DNA from: Aquibium microcysteis
GTDB taxonomy: Bacteria; Pseudomonadota; Alphaproteobacteria; Rhizobiales; Rhizobiaceae
DNA length: 64,000 bases
Direction of reading: 5' to 3'
NCBI RefSeq assembly: GCF_014495845.1
Contig: NZ_CP061080.1
Span: 4,640,001 to 4,704,000, forward strand
This document shows positions 52,566 to 61,419 of the stretch, in pieces. The translations under genes were made by a program, and so were the position numbers. The notes below the pieces were generated by a model. The model saw nothing but the letters and a program-made list of their open reading frames with translations. It was not told the origin of the DNA and made no database searches. How positions within the stretch are numbered: the stretch's first letter is position 1; each line of letters starts with the position of its first letter.

Positions 52566-53204
52566 ATGGTCGCTTTCTTCGTTCCGCCGCTACTAGGCAC
52601 ATTCCCGACCCGCCTTCACCCCGTGGGGCCGACTTCTGTTTTCACTGGCGACCCGACAACACTAACGGGCGTGGATTTCGGCCCGGCCGAAGCAAAGCGC
52701 GTTTGGCTTGGTGTCTCATGGTCGGCAAGCAATAACCGGACGCTCAATGACGTCGAGATTAATGGCGTCGCGGCGACGCGAGCCGGTCGCGCTATCGACG
52801 TCGCGGCCGGTTCCAATGTCGAGATTTACCACGCCGAGACGGCGGCGGCCTCTGGCCCCGTAGCTCTGAATTGGAGCGGCAGCATCAACGCGGGTATCTG
52901 TTATGTCTTCTACAGCGACGTTAGCCTGACATCCACCAATGCAGGCCAGTTCAGCGACATTAGCAGCGGCACGGACCTTTCGGCCACGGTCGACAAGTTC
53001 TCGCGCGGCTACCTCTTGGCAGGCGCCAGATGGGGCAGCAACAGGACGATTTCTTGGACGGGCGCTGATGCCGTCCCCAGCTTCAGCGACTTCGAATCCT
53101 TCGCCATCCTCGCGAAGACCGGTTCGGGGCCGACGTTGACAGTAGGCGGCACCCTTTCGTCGGCAACCAGCTTGCGCCGGTTGGTCGTCGTAGCGGTCAA
53201 ATGA
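52566..53204 (+). CDS. Hypothetical phage structural-type protein
   Basis: 212 residues rich in Ser, Thr, Gly and Ala with alternating hydrophobic residues, as in beta-sandwich tail or decoration proteins (SNVEIYHAETAAASGPVALNW, GICYVFYSDVSLTS, in part). No catalytic motif. It lies 1 bp after the RHH gene and 16 bp before the glucosaminidase gene, so it opens the virion-type block. Identity as a structural protein is inferred from composition and position. Confidence 0.55.
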   Translation: MVAFFVPPLLGTFPTRLHPVGPTSVFTGDPTTLTGVDFGPAEAKRVWLGVSWSASNNRTLNDVEINGVAATRAGRAIDVAAGSNVEIYHAETAAASGPVALNWSGSINAGICYVFYSDVSLTSTNAGQFSDISSGTDLSATVDKFSRGYLLAGARWGSNRTISWTGADAVPSFSDFESFAILAKTGSGPTLTVGGTLSSATSLRRLVVVAVK

Positions 53205-53220
53205 GGGACGGGCACGCGCC

Positions 53221-55209
53221 ATGAGTTACATTTTCGACGGCAACCGCGAAACCCCGGAAAGCATCGCGCGCAAGCGCAGGATTGCCGAGGCTCTGGCCGG
53301 GACGGTCGCAACTGCGCCCCGGAACGTTGGCGAGGGCCTCCAGTCGATCGGCAACGCCTTCGTGTACCGGTCTATGATGGGCAATGCCGACAAGGCAGAG
53401 AAGGCCGGACAGGCGAACGCGGCGAGCGCATGGGCTGACGTCTTTGGCGGGGGTGGTGCCGGCGGTGACTTCCCGCCTGCTCCTGCGGCTCCTGGCGCGG
53501 CGCCTTACGCCGTGGGTGGAGATGAGCCGAAGGGGTTTACTGGTTCGCAGCAAGATTTCGTCCAGATGCTCATGCCGGCCGCCGTTGAAGCATCGAAACG
53601 GACTGGCATTGATCCTCGCATCATCGTGGCTCAGGCCGCGCAAGAAACAGGATGGGGCAAGAGTGCGCCGGGAAACAACTACTTTGGCATCAAAAGCCAC
53701 GGGCAGGGTGGCGGACAGACGCTCAAGACGCACGAGTACGTCAACGGGCAGCGCGTCAACGTGTCGGACAGTTTCCGCACGTTCCAAGACCCGGCAGACA
53801 GCGTGGCCGGTTATGCAGATTTCATCCTTCAGAACCCGCGATACAAGCCGCTGATGCAGGCTCAGGGCCTCGATGCGCAGTTGCAGGCATTGCAGGCGTC
53901 TGGGTACGCCACAGACCCGAACTATTCGCAGTCGGTTGGATCAATCGCGCGTGGCATTCAGATTCCGCAGCAGGCCGCGCTTGAAAGCCTTCCGGTGGGC
54001 GGTTCGATGCAGATGGGCCGTGCGCCTGTCCAGATGGCACAGGCGGACGCGCAGAACAGCATGACCATGGGCGCACCACCCGTGCAAGCCGGCGGCGGAC
54101 AGCCCAACGCGCAAAGCCTTATGGGGCTGCTGAACAATCCGTATCTGTCGGATTCTCAGAAGCAGGTTGCCAGTGCATTGCTCCAAAACCAGATGCGCCA
54201 GCAAGACCCGGCCTATCAGTTGGACATGGACCTAAAGCGAACGCAGTTGGAGCAGATGCGCAAGCCGCAGGGCGATCCGTTCACGCTCGGCGAAGGCCAG
54301 ATCCGTTTCGACGCACAAGGCAACCCGATTGCGAAGGGCGGCGCGAGCACGAAGGCCCCGACCGTCCAGACGTTCTATGACGAGCAGGGGCGCGAGTACA
54401 AAGCGCAGTGGAACGACGAGGCCATGAAGTGGGAGCCGGTCGGCAACAGCAAGGCCGACCGCAACGGCGGCCTATCCATCACGCTCCCGGATGGCACCAC
54501 GGTGCAGCAGGGTGCCTTTGACAAGACGGACGCGAAGAACGTGGCGAACCGCGTCACCGAGGAGCAGGAAGCGGCAGCGGCCGGCACGAGCCTGCGGCAG
54601 ACAGTGGGAATGCTTCGCGAGGCGAGCCGGGGCGTTGGCTATTCCGGTCCCGGCGCTGGCATCTATGGCGGCTTAGACAACGCGCTTGAAGGCATGGGCG
54701 CGCCGTTCTCGCTTCCGGGCAATTCTGCCGATCGGGCGGTTATGACTTCGGGTGGCCTCGATGTTGCGTTGTCTCAGGTGCAGAAGACCAAGGGCGCAAT
54801 CTCAAATGCGGAGATGGCGCTATTCATGGCGGCGGCTCCTGGCCTCCAGAACACGCCACAGGGTAACGCTGCCTTGCTCGACATGATTGAGGCCGTCGCC
54901 GATAGGCAGGTGGAACGCGCTTCCGCCATGGAAACCTACCGGCAGCAGAACGGCGGCACGCTCGACGGCTTCGAAAGGCAGTGGGCAAGCTACATCGATC
55001 AGAATCCGTTGATTGTTCGCGAAGGTGGCGGCGTCCGGCTCAATGTCGGCCCTCGACGTCCGCAAGGTGCGGTAACGGCGACGCCAGCTCCCGCCCTCGC
55101 GGCCCCGGCCGGCGCCGTCGAGATGCTTCGCAGCAATCCCGGCCTCGCTGCGCAATTCGATGAAAAGTACGGGGCAGGCGCGGCGGCTCGCATCCTGGGG
55201 GGGCAGTGA
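53221..55209 (+). CDS. Phage virion protein with glucosaminidase (FlgJ-like) domain
   Basis: 662 residues. Residues about 105-220 form a mannosyl-glycoprotein endo-beta-N-acetylglucosaminidase-like domain: LMPAAVEASKRTGIDPRIIVAQAAQETGWGKS with the catalytic Glu of AQETGWG, NYFGIKS, FRTFQDPADSVAGYADFI. The rest is a long Gln/Ala/Gly-rich body, as in internal virion or tail-tip proteins that open the peptidoglycan during DNA injection. The start NVGEGLQSIGNAFVYRSMMGNADKA resembles podovirus ejection proteins. A structural gene of this kind with no capsid genes in view is unusual. Confidence 0.75.
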   Translation: MSYIFDGNRETPESIARKRRIAEALAGTVATAPRNVGEGLQSIGNAFVYRSMMGNADKAEKAGQANAASAWADVFGGGGAGGDFPPAPAAPGAAPYAVGGDEPKGFTGSQQDFVQMLMPAAVEASKRTGIDPRIIVAQAAQETGWGKSAPGNNYFGIKSHGQGGGQTLKTHEYVNGQRVNVSDSFRTFQDPADSVAGYADFILQNPRYKPLMQAQGLDAQLQALQASGYATDPNYSQSVGSIARGIQIPQQAALESLPVGGSMQMGRAPVQMAQADAQNSMTMGAPPVQAGGGQPNAQSLMGLLNNPYLSDSQKQVASALLQNQMRQQDPAYQLDMDLKRTQLEQMRKPQGDPFTLGEGQIRFDAQGNPIAKGGASTKAPTVQTFYDEQGREYKAQWNDEAMKWEPVGNSKADRNGGLSITLPDGTTVQQGAFDKTDAKNVANRVTEEQEAAAAGTSLRQTVGMLREASRGVGYSGPGAGIYGGLDNALEGMGAPFSLPGNSADRAVMTSGGLDVALSQVQKTKGAISNAEMALFMAAAPGLQNTPQGNAALLDMIEAVADRQVERASAMETYRQQNGGTLDGFERQWASYIDQNPLIVREGGGVRLNVGPRRPQGAVTATPAPALAAPAGAVEMLRSNPGLAAQFDEKYGAGAAARILGGQ

Positions 55210-55210
55210 G

Positions 55211-57199
55211 ATGCCGAACCCATTCGATCAATTCGACGCCAAGAGCACCGGAAACCCTTTCGACAGGTTCGACCCGCCATCCCGCACGAATCCCGCACGG
55301 CCACGCCACCCGGAATTCGACGGTTCCGGCATTCCCGGCTACGACCCGGCAACGGGTATGGTGGACCGTCCGCGCGGCGGCGGCCTTGTGGACAAGGTCG
55401 GCGCATTCTCGATTAACGCGCTGGACAGCCTGCCAATCGTCGGGCCTTCGTTCCTCAACGTGACTCAGGACATTGCGGCATTGGCAGCGGCCCCGTTCTC
55501 GGACCGCAGCCTAACGGAAATCCGCGACAGCATGTCCCGCGCTTCAAATCAGGTTCGGCAGGACAACCCCGGGGCGGCTCTTGCGGGAGGCGTGACCGGC
55601 GCTGTTATGGGGACAATGCCGATGATTGCTGCGGCGCCGGCCGCCTTTGGTATGGGTGGCGCTGGCCTTGGTGCCAGGTCGCTTGTAAGCGGCTTGTCCG
55701 GCGCGGCTCTCGGCGGGGCAGATGCTGCGGCACGCGGTGGCGACGTCGGGCGGGGCGCAATGATGGGCGGGGCAGGCGGCCTAGTGGCCCCGGCAGCGGG
55801 GCAAGCGGCAGGCGCGGCCTATCGTGCTGCTTCCGACTGGCTCGCACGTCGCGGCGTCTCCAGGCTCGCAGGGATGACGCCTAAGGCCGTGTCTGACCTT
55901 GTGCGGGCGATGGACGCAGACGGCATCTCCCCGGCAGCGGCCCGGCAGCGGCTTGCAGAGATGGGGCCAGACGCCATGATGGCGGATCTAGGCCCGAACC
56001 TTCAGCAGACGGCGGCGGGGCTTGTGGCGGCTCCTGGCCCTTCCCGTGCCATCGTGCAGGGCGCAATCCGAGGCCGGGACGCGGGCGCAAATCGGCGCAT
56101 TCTCTCGGCGCTGGACGACACGCTAGGACCGGCGGGGATTCCTTCGCAGATCGACGACACCATTCGGTCAGGGCAGCGGGCGCTATCGCCCGAATATGAG
56201 GCGGCCTTTGCCAACGCCCGCCGCGTCGAGACGCAACCAATTGCCGACACCCTCGACAGCCTGGCCGTGAACCTTCGCGGGGAGGCGCAAAGCGCAGTCC
56301 AGGGCGTTCGCCGAATGCTCAACGTCACGGGCACGGATCAACTCGACCCGAACCCCTACACGTTGTTTCAGGTGCGGCAGGCAATCGACGGGATGTTGGA
56401 CGGCGCGACAGATGGCAACGTTCGGCGGGCCTTGTCCGGCGCGCGCCAACAGATTGACGAAACGCTGCGGCAGTCGGTTCCTGGCATCAAGGGTGTCGAC
56501 GCGAAATTTGCAGAGCTTGCCCGCCAGCGCGAAGCCCTTGAGCGTGGTCAAACCTTTCTCGACAGTGGCCGCACGGCTCCCCGGCCTCAGGAGCTTGCCA
56601 GCGAGTTCCGGCAGGGCGCTTTGCCGCGCGGGGAGATGGTTGGACCGTCTGCCGTCCCGCTTCGCCTCAGGGAGGGCGCACGGGCCGAAATAGACCGCAT
56701 CGTAGGCACCAACGCAAACGACCGCGTGGCGCTTCAGCGGATCGTTAAGGGCGATGGCGATTGGAACCGCCAGCGGCTCGCGACCCTGTTCGGGCAGGAC
56801 AAGGCGGACCGCATCATCAAGGTTCTGGACAATGAGCGGGCCTTTGCCGAGACGGGCGATTTCGTCACGCGCAACAGTGCAACCGCCGCCCGCACCGAAG
56901 CCGTCCGCGCGCTCAATGGCCCGCGTCAACAGGGCTTTGGCGTTCGGGAAGGGTATATGTCGGGCGGCACTCCTGGCGCCGTTCGATCGGCCGGACTGCG
57001 GAGCATCGAACGAATTGCCCAGGCTCTCACGCAGGGAAGCCGGGAGGCGAACAACGCTTCTCTTGCGCGAGGTGTCACCGGCCGTGACGAGATAGCCAAC
57101 GCATTGCTCGGAATGAACCCGCCACGCTTCGCGAACCCGTCACAGATCGACGCGATTACGCGGGCGTTGCTCATCTCTCAGGGGACCGGCCGACCGTGA
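55211..57199 (+). CDS. Large phage protein, internal-virion or ejection-type
   Basis: 662 residues from the ATG at 55211, one base after the previous stop (TGAGATG). The N-terminus has two repeats NPFDQFDAKSTG / NPFDRFDPPSR. An Ala/Gly-rich region (about 120-240: GAALAGGVTGAVMGTMPMIAAAPAAFGMGGAG, in part) could cross a membrane with glycine zippers. The C-terminal half is helical (QIDETLRQSVPGIKGVDAKFAELARQREALERGQ, in part). The pattern fits podovirus ejection proteins that form a channel after release from the virion; this is inference. Confidence 0.62.
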   Translation: MPNPFDQFDAKSTGNPFDRFDPPSRTNPARPRHPEFDGSGIPGYDPATGMVDRPRGGGLVDKVGAFSINALDSLPIVGPSFLNVTQDIAALAAAPFSDRSLTEIRDSMSRASNQVRQDNPGAALAGGVTGAVMGTMPMIAAAPAAFGMGGAGLGARSLVSGLSGAALGGADAAARGGDVGRGAMMGGAGGLVAPAAGQAAGAAYRAASDWLARRGVSRLAGMTPKAVSDLVRAMDADGISPAAARQRLAEMGPDAMMADLGPNLQQTAAGLVAAPGPSRAIVQGAIRGRDAGANRRILSALDDTLGPAGIPSQIDDTIRSGQRALSPEYEAAFANARRVETQPIADTLDSLAVNLRGEAQSAVQGVRRMLNVTGTDQLDPNPYTLFQVRQAIDGMLDGATDGNVRRALSGARQQIDETLRQSVPGIKGVDAKFAELARQREALERGQTFLDSGRTAPRPQELASEFRQGALPRGEMVGPSAVPLRLREGARAEIDRIVGTNANDRVALQRIVKGDGDWNRQRLATLFGQDKADRIIKVLDNERAFAETGDFVTRNSATAARTEAVRALNGPRQQGFGVREGYMSGGTPGAVRSAGLRSIERIAQALTQGSREANNASLARGVTGRDEIANALLGMNPPRFANPSQIDAITRALLISQGTGRP

Positions 57200-57379
57200 C
57201 CGGCGGTTGTCTATCCAATTCATGAGGGCAAGCCACAACATGACGCCACCTGCACCGACGACCATCCCATGGGCAAAGTCGCGGGATACCGCATCGTAAA
57301 GAACGCCCGCACCTTGATAGACGGCAACGATTATCGCGGTCGCGAGGAATCCGAAGAACAGTTTCAGGGCAAGTTGCAT
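57140..57379 (-). CDS. Small two-helix membrane protein, antisense to phage gene end
   Basis: 79 residues: a first helix MQLALKLFFGFLATAIIVAVY (in part), a short loop YDAVSRDFAHG, a second helix MVVGAGGVMLWLALMNW and a basic tail (RRSRS). The topology suits a holin-like or superinfection-exclusion protein. It reads against the phage genes and its last 20 codons overlap the end of the ejection-type gene. No good ribosome site, so it may be spurious, but the hydrophobic pattern is not what a shadow frame usually gives. Confidence 0.45.
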   Translation of the reverse strand: MQLALKLFFGFLATAIIVAVYQGAGVLYDAVSRDFAHGMVVGAGGVMLWLALMNWIDNRRSRSAGPLRDEQRPRNRVDL

Positions 57380-57403
57380 GGCCCGCACTATGGAGCAAAG
57401 CCA

Positions 57404-57757
57404 ATGCAGACGGAAGACGCGGTTTCGGCCGGTCTCGGATTGTCGGAAGTCATCCGGCAGGCGCGCGACTTCGGAAAGGCAGACGATGCGGTATTGTTCG
57501 GGCTGGCCCGCCTCATCATGGCTCAGGCGACGTCCCCGGCGGACGTGCTCGCGCTTGTGACGACCGCACACGGTCTCAGCCGGATAGCCATTGAAGTCGC
57601 GCAAGGAGCGACCGATGCCGACGACGCGGCGACCGCTCAGAACGTCATGTTGATGCGCGCGATGTCCGCTATGCTGGAACATGCGATTAGTGCGCTTGAA
57701 GGCGCGACCGGTATCGCTTCCGAGACCTTTTCGGGTGGCGCTTCATCAATAAACTAG
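57404..57757 (+). CDS. Hypothetical phage-region protein, helical
   Basis: 117 residues from the ATG at 57404 (a start 45 codons earlier lies antisense to the membrane protein and adds no structure). Helical and Ala-rich: GLSEVIRQARDFGKADDAVLFGLARLIMAQ and AQNVMLMRAMSAMLEHAISALEGATG (in part). No domain that I recognise. GAGCAAAG precedes the start. Followed by a 205 bp gap before the convergent minus-strand genes. Confidence 0.55.
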   Translation: MQTEDAVSAGLGLSEVIRQARDFGKADDAVLFGLARLIMAQATSPADVLALVTTAHGLSRIAIEVAQGATDADDAATAQNVMLMRAMSAMLEHAISALEGATGIASETFSGGASSIN

Positions 57758-57962
57758 GGGCCGAAAATTCTCCCTTCCCCGCCAAGCGTGGAGGGATGAA
57801 ATCAATCAAGGCAATTCAAGCAATCGAGCCTCCGGGGTAAAATCGCTTTGCCTCTTTCAAACAATGACTTGGCCGATACGGTCCGCATTTTTGTCAGGCG
57901 GTCATAGCGGGGGGCGTCTAAAGTAGGCGGAGATAGGTCAGCCAGTGGCTTTCGGTCGCCGG

Positions 57963-58145
57963 CTATTCATCAGCGTCCGGCCGCGCTGGCCGTTTTGCAG
58001 GCTTCGCATTTGGATCCGGGGCGAAGCGAATGGTGATACCGCTGATCTCCAATTCCACCCGACAGCCGGACTTTTCGGCGCCCCGCAACAGTGCGACTAG
58101 CTGGCGCGCTGTCACGTCTAGAGCACGTCCGCTTATCCGGTTCAT
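57963..58145 (-). CDS. Small conserved phage-type protein, 60 residues
   Basis: ITGRALD-like opening (NRISGRALDVTARQLVALLRGAEKSG) followed by VELEISGITIRFAPD and a basic/acidic tail. The pattern 'GRALDV-ARQV-ALLRAAEKSG' is familiar from small proteins in rhizobial prophages; function unknown. Upstream is the membrane-protein gene on the same strand. Confidence 0.6.
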   Translation of the reverse strand: MNRISGRALDVTARQLVALLRGAEKSGCRVELEISGITIRFAPDPNAKPAKRPARPDADE

Positions 58146-58174
58146 ATCCTGCAGCCCTGGAGTAATTGGTGCAT

Positions 58175-58948
58175 TCAGCCGGGGTGAATTGGTCGATGAG
58201 ACCGCCGACGGTGGTCCACAAGCCGTTGGCTGACGATTCTCGCTAGCCCTGCCAGCAGGATAGCCATGTTCATCTCGCCGACCTCCTCCATCGCCTGATC
58301 TCCGTCAAAAGAGAAGACGCGGATGTCAACTACTGACGACAGACCGAATTCGAACAGGAACGCACAGGCGAGCGCCAAAGCGGGCAACTGCAGGCATCTG
58401 GGAGTTCTGCGGCCGGATATCGCTACCAACCAGAGCACAAGCGCCCCGATAAAGAAGGAAGAAGCCAGCGCGGCAAGAAAGACCTTCTCGAAAAAGCCTA
58501 TAGGGCCGAACCATTCTCGTCGGACTGTGTTTACCACCTCAACGAGGTCGTGCATCCCGTCTACGCGGATGCCCATGATTTCGTAGACCTCGTAATGCAA
58601 GATCCGTTCGCCGAAGCTGATCTCATCCAAAAAACCGATCGCTCCGAGCACGCCGATTCCTGCAAGCGCCAGACGGTCGAGAGGGGCAGAACCAGTGTCC
58701 GTCCACCAGAGCCTGGCGGCGTAGAAACCCCCTCCAAGGAAAATGGCGGCTGACAGATTCTCAACCAGCCGTTCCTCGTCGAACACAAATAATTGAGCGG
58801 CTGAGTTGCCTTCCAGGCCGCGCCACAACAAGAAGAATACCAGATGCGTGGTCACGCATACCGAAACGAATTTCAAGGCCGTCTTCGCGGCGGCTGACTC
58901 GTACAGACTCGGCATTGCGGCCGGTAAGCCGCGCTCGACGTATCCCAT
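58175..58948 (-). CDS. Hypothetical polytopic membrane protein (cargo)
   Basis: 257 residues with about six membrane helices (KFVSVCVTTHLVFFLLW, AAIFLGGGFYAARLWW, LALAGIGVLGAIGFLDE, FLAALASSFFIGALVLWLVAI, LALACAFLFEFGLSSVVD). Conserved-looking loop FLDEISFGERILHYEVYEIMG holds several acidic residues and His near a membrane edge. No named family. Its start is 30 bp from the minus-strand promoter region shared with the gene at 59237. Not a typical phage virion gene; likely cargo. Confidence 0.65.
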   Translation of the reverse strand: MGYVERGLPAAMPSLYESAAAKTALKFVSVCVTTHLVFFLLWRGLEGNSAAQLFVFDEERLVENLSAAIFLGGGFYAARLWWTDTGSAPLDRLALAGIGVLGAIGFLDEISFGERILHYEVYEIMGIRVDGMHDLVEVVNTVRREWFGPIGFFEKVFLAALASSFFIGALVLWLVAISGRRTPRCLQLPALALACAFLFEFGLSSVVDIRVFSFDGDQAMEEVGEMNMAILLAGLARIVSQRLVDHRRRSHRPIHPG

Positions 58949-59236
58949 GTTCCCGTCCCCCGGTTCGGGTCGGTCGCCGCGCCCAGACCATTCTCAGTCA
59001 CGGAAGCAACCCTATTCTCCGGCCATTGGCGGCGCAAAGTCATCCTTAATTTAGGGTTAACGGGGAGGCTGTGGCTTTTCCGGGTGACGCGCATCACCGC
59101 GCTCCTGAAGAACGGCAGAATGCTGGAGCGCGGAAATAGTCAAGCGGTACCGGCCGCGCCCGGAATTTGGCAAATCCAAACTTGTCACATCGGTTTCAAC
59201 GCCGCAGTATCTCGACCTTTGGGAGACGAAAGCCTG

Positions 59237-59797
59237 ATGAGCGAAAAGGAAACCGGGTCCCATCTTCGCCTCGCCTCTGAGAACTCTCAGCACGAGGTTG
59301 AGCGGGAATGGGCGCGCCAGAAGGTAGAACAGGCATTGCGCGAGTTAGCCGCGAACATCATCCGCGTCGTTCGCGGGGCCGGTCGCTCGCACGAGATTGG
59401 CGACCAGTGCATCGAGTTCCTGAACTCGCTCCGGGAATACCGCGACCAAGTCGGCCAGTGGCCGACCAGTTGGGAATTTGAACGAGCGCTCTCCATCCGT
59501 AGAAGTTACGATACGGATAGTAGTGACTGGGAACGTCGGCACTACGAGGAGGATGTTGTTCGAGGAGCCCTCCAGGTGGCCGCCTCGCGCCTAGTGGGCC
59601 AACTCACACAGGAAAGTCGGGGCAGAAGCGATATGTCTGATGGCATTCGCGAACTGGAGCGTCTCCGAGAGGAATACCGGAAGCAGCGAGCCGCAGACGA
59701 ACGCGCGCGACGACGGGCCGCAAAGCCAAACCGACCAAAACGCAAGCCTCAAAACAGACGCGGGCCTTCTTCGTCTAAAGACGGCGATGCTTCATGA
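59237..59797 (+). CDS. Hypothetical protein with basic C-terminus
   Basis: 186 residues from the ATG at 59237. Mostly helical with many charged residues (EVEREWARQKVEQALRELAANIIRVVRGAGRSHEIGDQ, in part). The last 50 residues are strongly basic (RARRRAAKPNRPKRKPQNRRG), suggesting nucleic-acid or membrane-phospholipid contact. Divergent from the membrane protein gene. No family recognised. Confidence 0.6.
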   Translation: MSEKETGSHLRLASENSQHEVEREWARQKVEQALRELAANIIRVVRGAGRSHEIGDQCIEFLNSLREYRDQVGQWPTSWEFERALSIRRSYDTDSSDWERRHYEEDVVRGALQVAASRLVGQLTQESRGRSDMSDGIRELERLREEYRKQRAADERARRRAAKPNRPKRKPQNRRGPSSSKDGDAS

Positions 59798-60189
59798 CGC
59801 TCGGCCGAAGCTCCTGGGAAACCCATGCAAGCGGCTCCCCTGACCGGCAGTCACGTTGCGTACTGCACGGCGACAAGTCGACCGGCCGCATTGCGTGAAG
59901 GGACAGCCTGCGTCGTGATTGCTCAGCGTCGGAGCCGCGGATGGAGTCTCGGCGAGCCAGGCGGCGGCCTCAACCCGATCGGGAGCGACAAGACCCGGCG
60001 AGATGCTTCACACGCTCGCGCACGACGTCCTCTCCAACGTGCTTGCGAGGCTCGCCTCCCAAGACCATCAACATTGAGAAGTCCCGCGTCACGCATTCCG
60101 GATGTTGAATGCAGGTCGTTGGGCTTATCGGATTCTTTCGCAACCCGAGAGATGACAGACGCCGAAGATGCAGCGACGGTTGTTAAGAT
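59798..60189. other. Gene-poor stretch, 392 bp
   Basis: I find no convincing gene. A plus-strand frame (59825-60193) exists but is rich in Arg, Ser and Ala, has no ribosome site and no pattern I trust. No tRNA, strong hairpin or repeat is seen. Confidence 0.5.
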
Positions 60190-60567
60190 ATGAAGTTGCG
60201 CATGTCTGACCGGGGTGCTTTGCTTCCCTCCAGGAGTGGGAGGGACACTATCTTGGATCAGGTTATGGGTCTTGTTAACGCAGCCTTCGAGCTGCTGGAG
60301 GGATACAACAGCCGCTGCCGCAGCCTAGAGAGGGAGATTGAGTATATGGACTTCCGCCGGCTCCAGTTACAGACGCAGCTTGATATGGTTCGGCTTTCCG
60401 TGGGCAGGTTCGACAGCTTCCAACCTGAACTTGAAGGGGATCTACAATGCCCAAGCTGCTGGCTTGCGGCCCGGAGAAATGTCGCAATGACCCCGATCGA
60501 GAGCCCTCCCAACGGAGGTAGGTTCCGATGCGAGCAGTGCAACTACGTCTACAACGCCCCGTGCTAG
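60190..60567 (+). CDS. Hypothetical protein with zinc-ribbon-like C-terminus
   Basis: 125 residues (start 60190, or ATG 60202). The middle is a coiled-coil-like helix (LEGYNSRCRSLEREIEYMDFRRLQLQTQ, in part). The C-terminus holds two CXXC pairs (CPSC and CEQC, 25 residues apart), a treble-clef or zinc-ribbon layout, with a final Cys. Possibly a small DNA- or protein-binding regulator of the element. Confidence 0.6.
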   Translation: MKLRMSDRGALLPSRSGRDTILDQVMGLVNAAFELLEGYNSRCRSLEREIEYMDFRRLQLQTQLDMVRLSVGRFDSFQPELEGDLQCPSCWLAARRNVAMTPIESPPNGGRFRCEQCNYVYNAPC

Positions 60568-60660
60568 CCCGCTGTTGGCTTAATCGGCGCTTCAGCTTCT
60601 ATGGCAAACTCAACGCGAAGATAAAGTTCCGGGTTGAACGGAACGTCTGCGGAGGCACCC

Positions 60661-60996
60661 ATGACAACATCGCTCGCGCTACTGTCCCCGGCGGAAGCCG
60701 CCGAGCGGCTTGGAATCTCTGACCGCCAACTTCGCGCCCTGACTGTGTCCGGCGCAATCCCGTACATCAACATCGGGCTGGGGACCAAACGCGAGGCGCG
60801 CCGCTACGACCCGGCAGACGTTAAGCAGTTCGTTGAATCGAGACGCCGCCAGGCCGATGAAGCCCAGCGCAGCAGATCCACGGCGACAACATCCGCAGTT
60901 TGGGTACATGATTTTTGCGAGATGCGGATTGAGAGGCAGGAAGCCAAGGCAAAGGCTTTCCTCGCAAAGCCAAAAAGGCGGCGGCTCAAACCTTAG
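60661..60996 (+). CDS. Helix-turn-helix excisionase-family protein
   Basis: 111 residues from the ATG at 60661. Residues 1-60: LLSPAEAAERLGISDRQLRALTVSGAIPYINIG and the wing EARRYDPADVKQFVESRRR are a standard excisionase/MerR-like DNA-binding domain. The tail is basic (KAKAFLAKPKRRRLKP). One of three such HTH proteins in the element (also 50127 and 51976), consistent with control of excision. Confidence 0.72.
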   Translation: MTTSLALLSPAEAAERLGISDRQLRALTVSGAIPYINIGLGTKREARRYDPADVKQFVESRRRQADEAQRSRSTATTSAVWVHDFCEMRIERQEAKAKAFLAKPKRRRLKP

Positions 60997-61419
60997 CCTT
61001 TCGGTTCGGCTAGCGCCGCCGCCGTTTCCCGCCGCCCACGATGCCTACTATAGGTCGCCTCCCGGAAATCGCATTGCGCTAAATCAAGATTTCGCGACGC
61101 GTGTTCGGTCCGGATGACACCCGCTCGATGCCGGTGCTTCGCCATCGAGCGCGGCATTTGCCCGGTCGCGGTACTAAGGGCAGCCTGTGCGACCGGAGGT
61201 GTGTGGCCGAATACGACGATGCTGACGCCATCACGATAGGTGAGGGTCTGTCTTGTACACCTCGAAACTGCGGCTGCAGGAAGGGCTTTTCAGGCTATGC
61301 TCCTTCGGCTGGACTGCGCAAGAGACACAATTCTGGGTGGACTTTTTGCGATTTATCAGAGTTCGTAGGCCTGCTAAATTCGCTACCATCGCTAGCCCAA
61401 TTAGAGGAGGTGCTTTGAG
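60997..61419. other. Gene-poor stretch, 423 bp
   Basis: No gene that I can support. A plus-strand frame at 61101-61418 starts with GTG and has several Cys, but no ribosome site or family pattern. The right end (61340-61410) is AT-rich and carries GAGGAGG at 61403-61409, the ribosome site of the next gene, so its promoter is probably here. Confidence 0.45.

Noticed and set aside
59825..60193. 122-codon plus-strand frame in the gene-poor stretch
   Set aside because: No ribosome site, Arg/Ser/Ala-rich composition typical of chance frames in GC-rich DNA, no recognisable pattern.
61074..61087. TTGCGCTAAATCAA, a FixK-like box inside the mobile element
   Set aside because: It is more than 330 bp from the next start and far from the fix island; one chance match of a degenerate 14-mer is expected.
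61101..61418. 105-codon plus-strand frame with several Cys
   Set aside because: GTG start without a ribosome site, no family pattern; probably chance.
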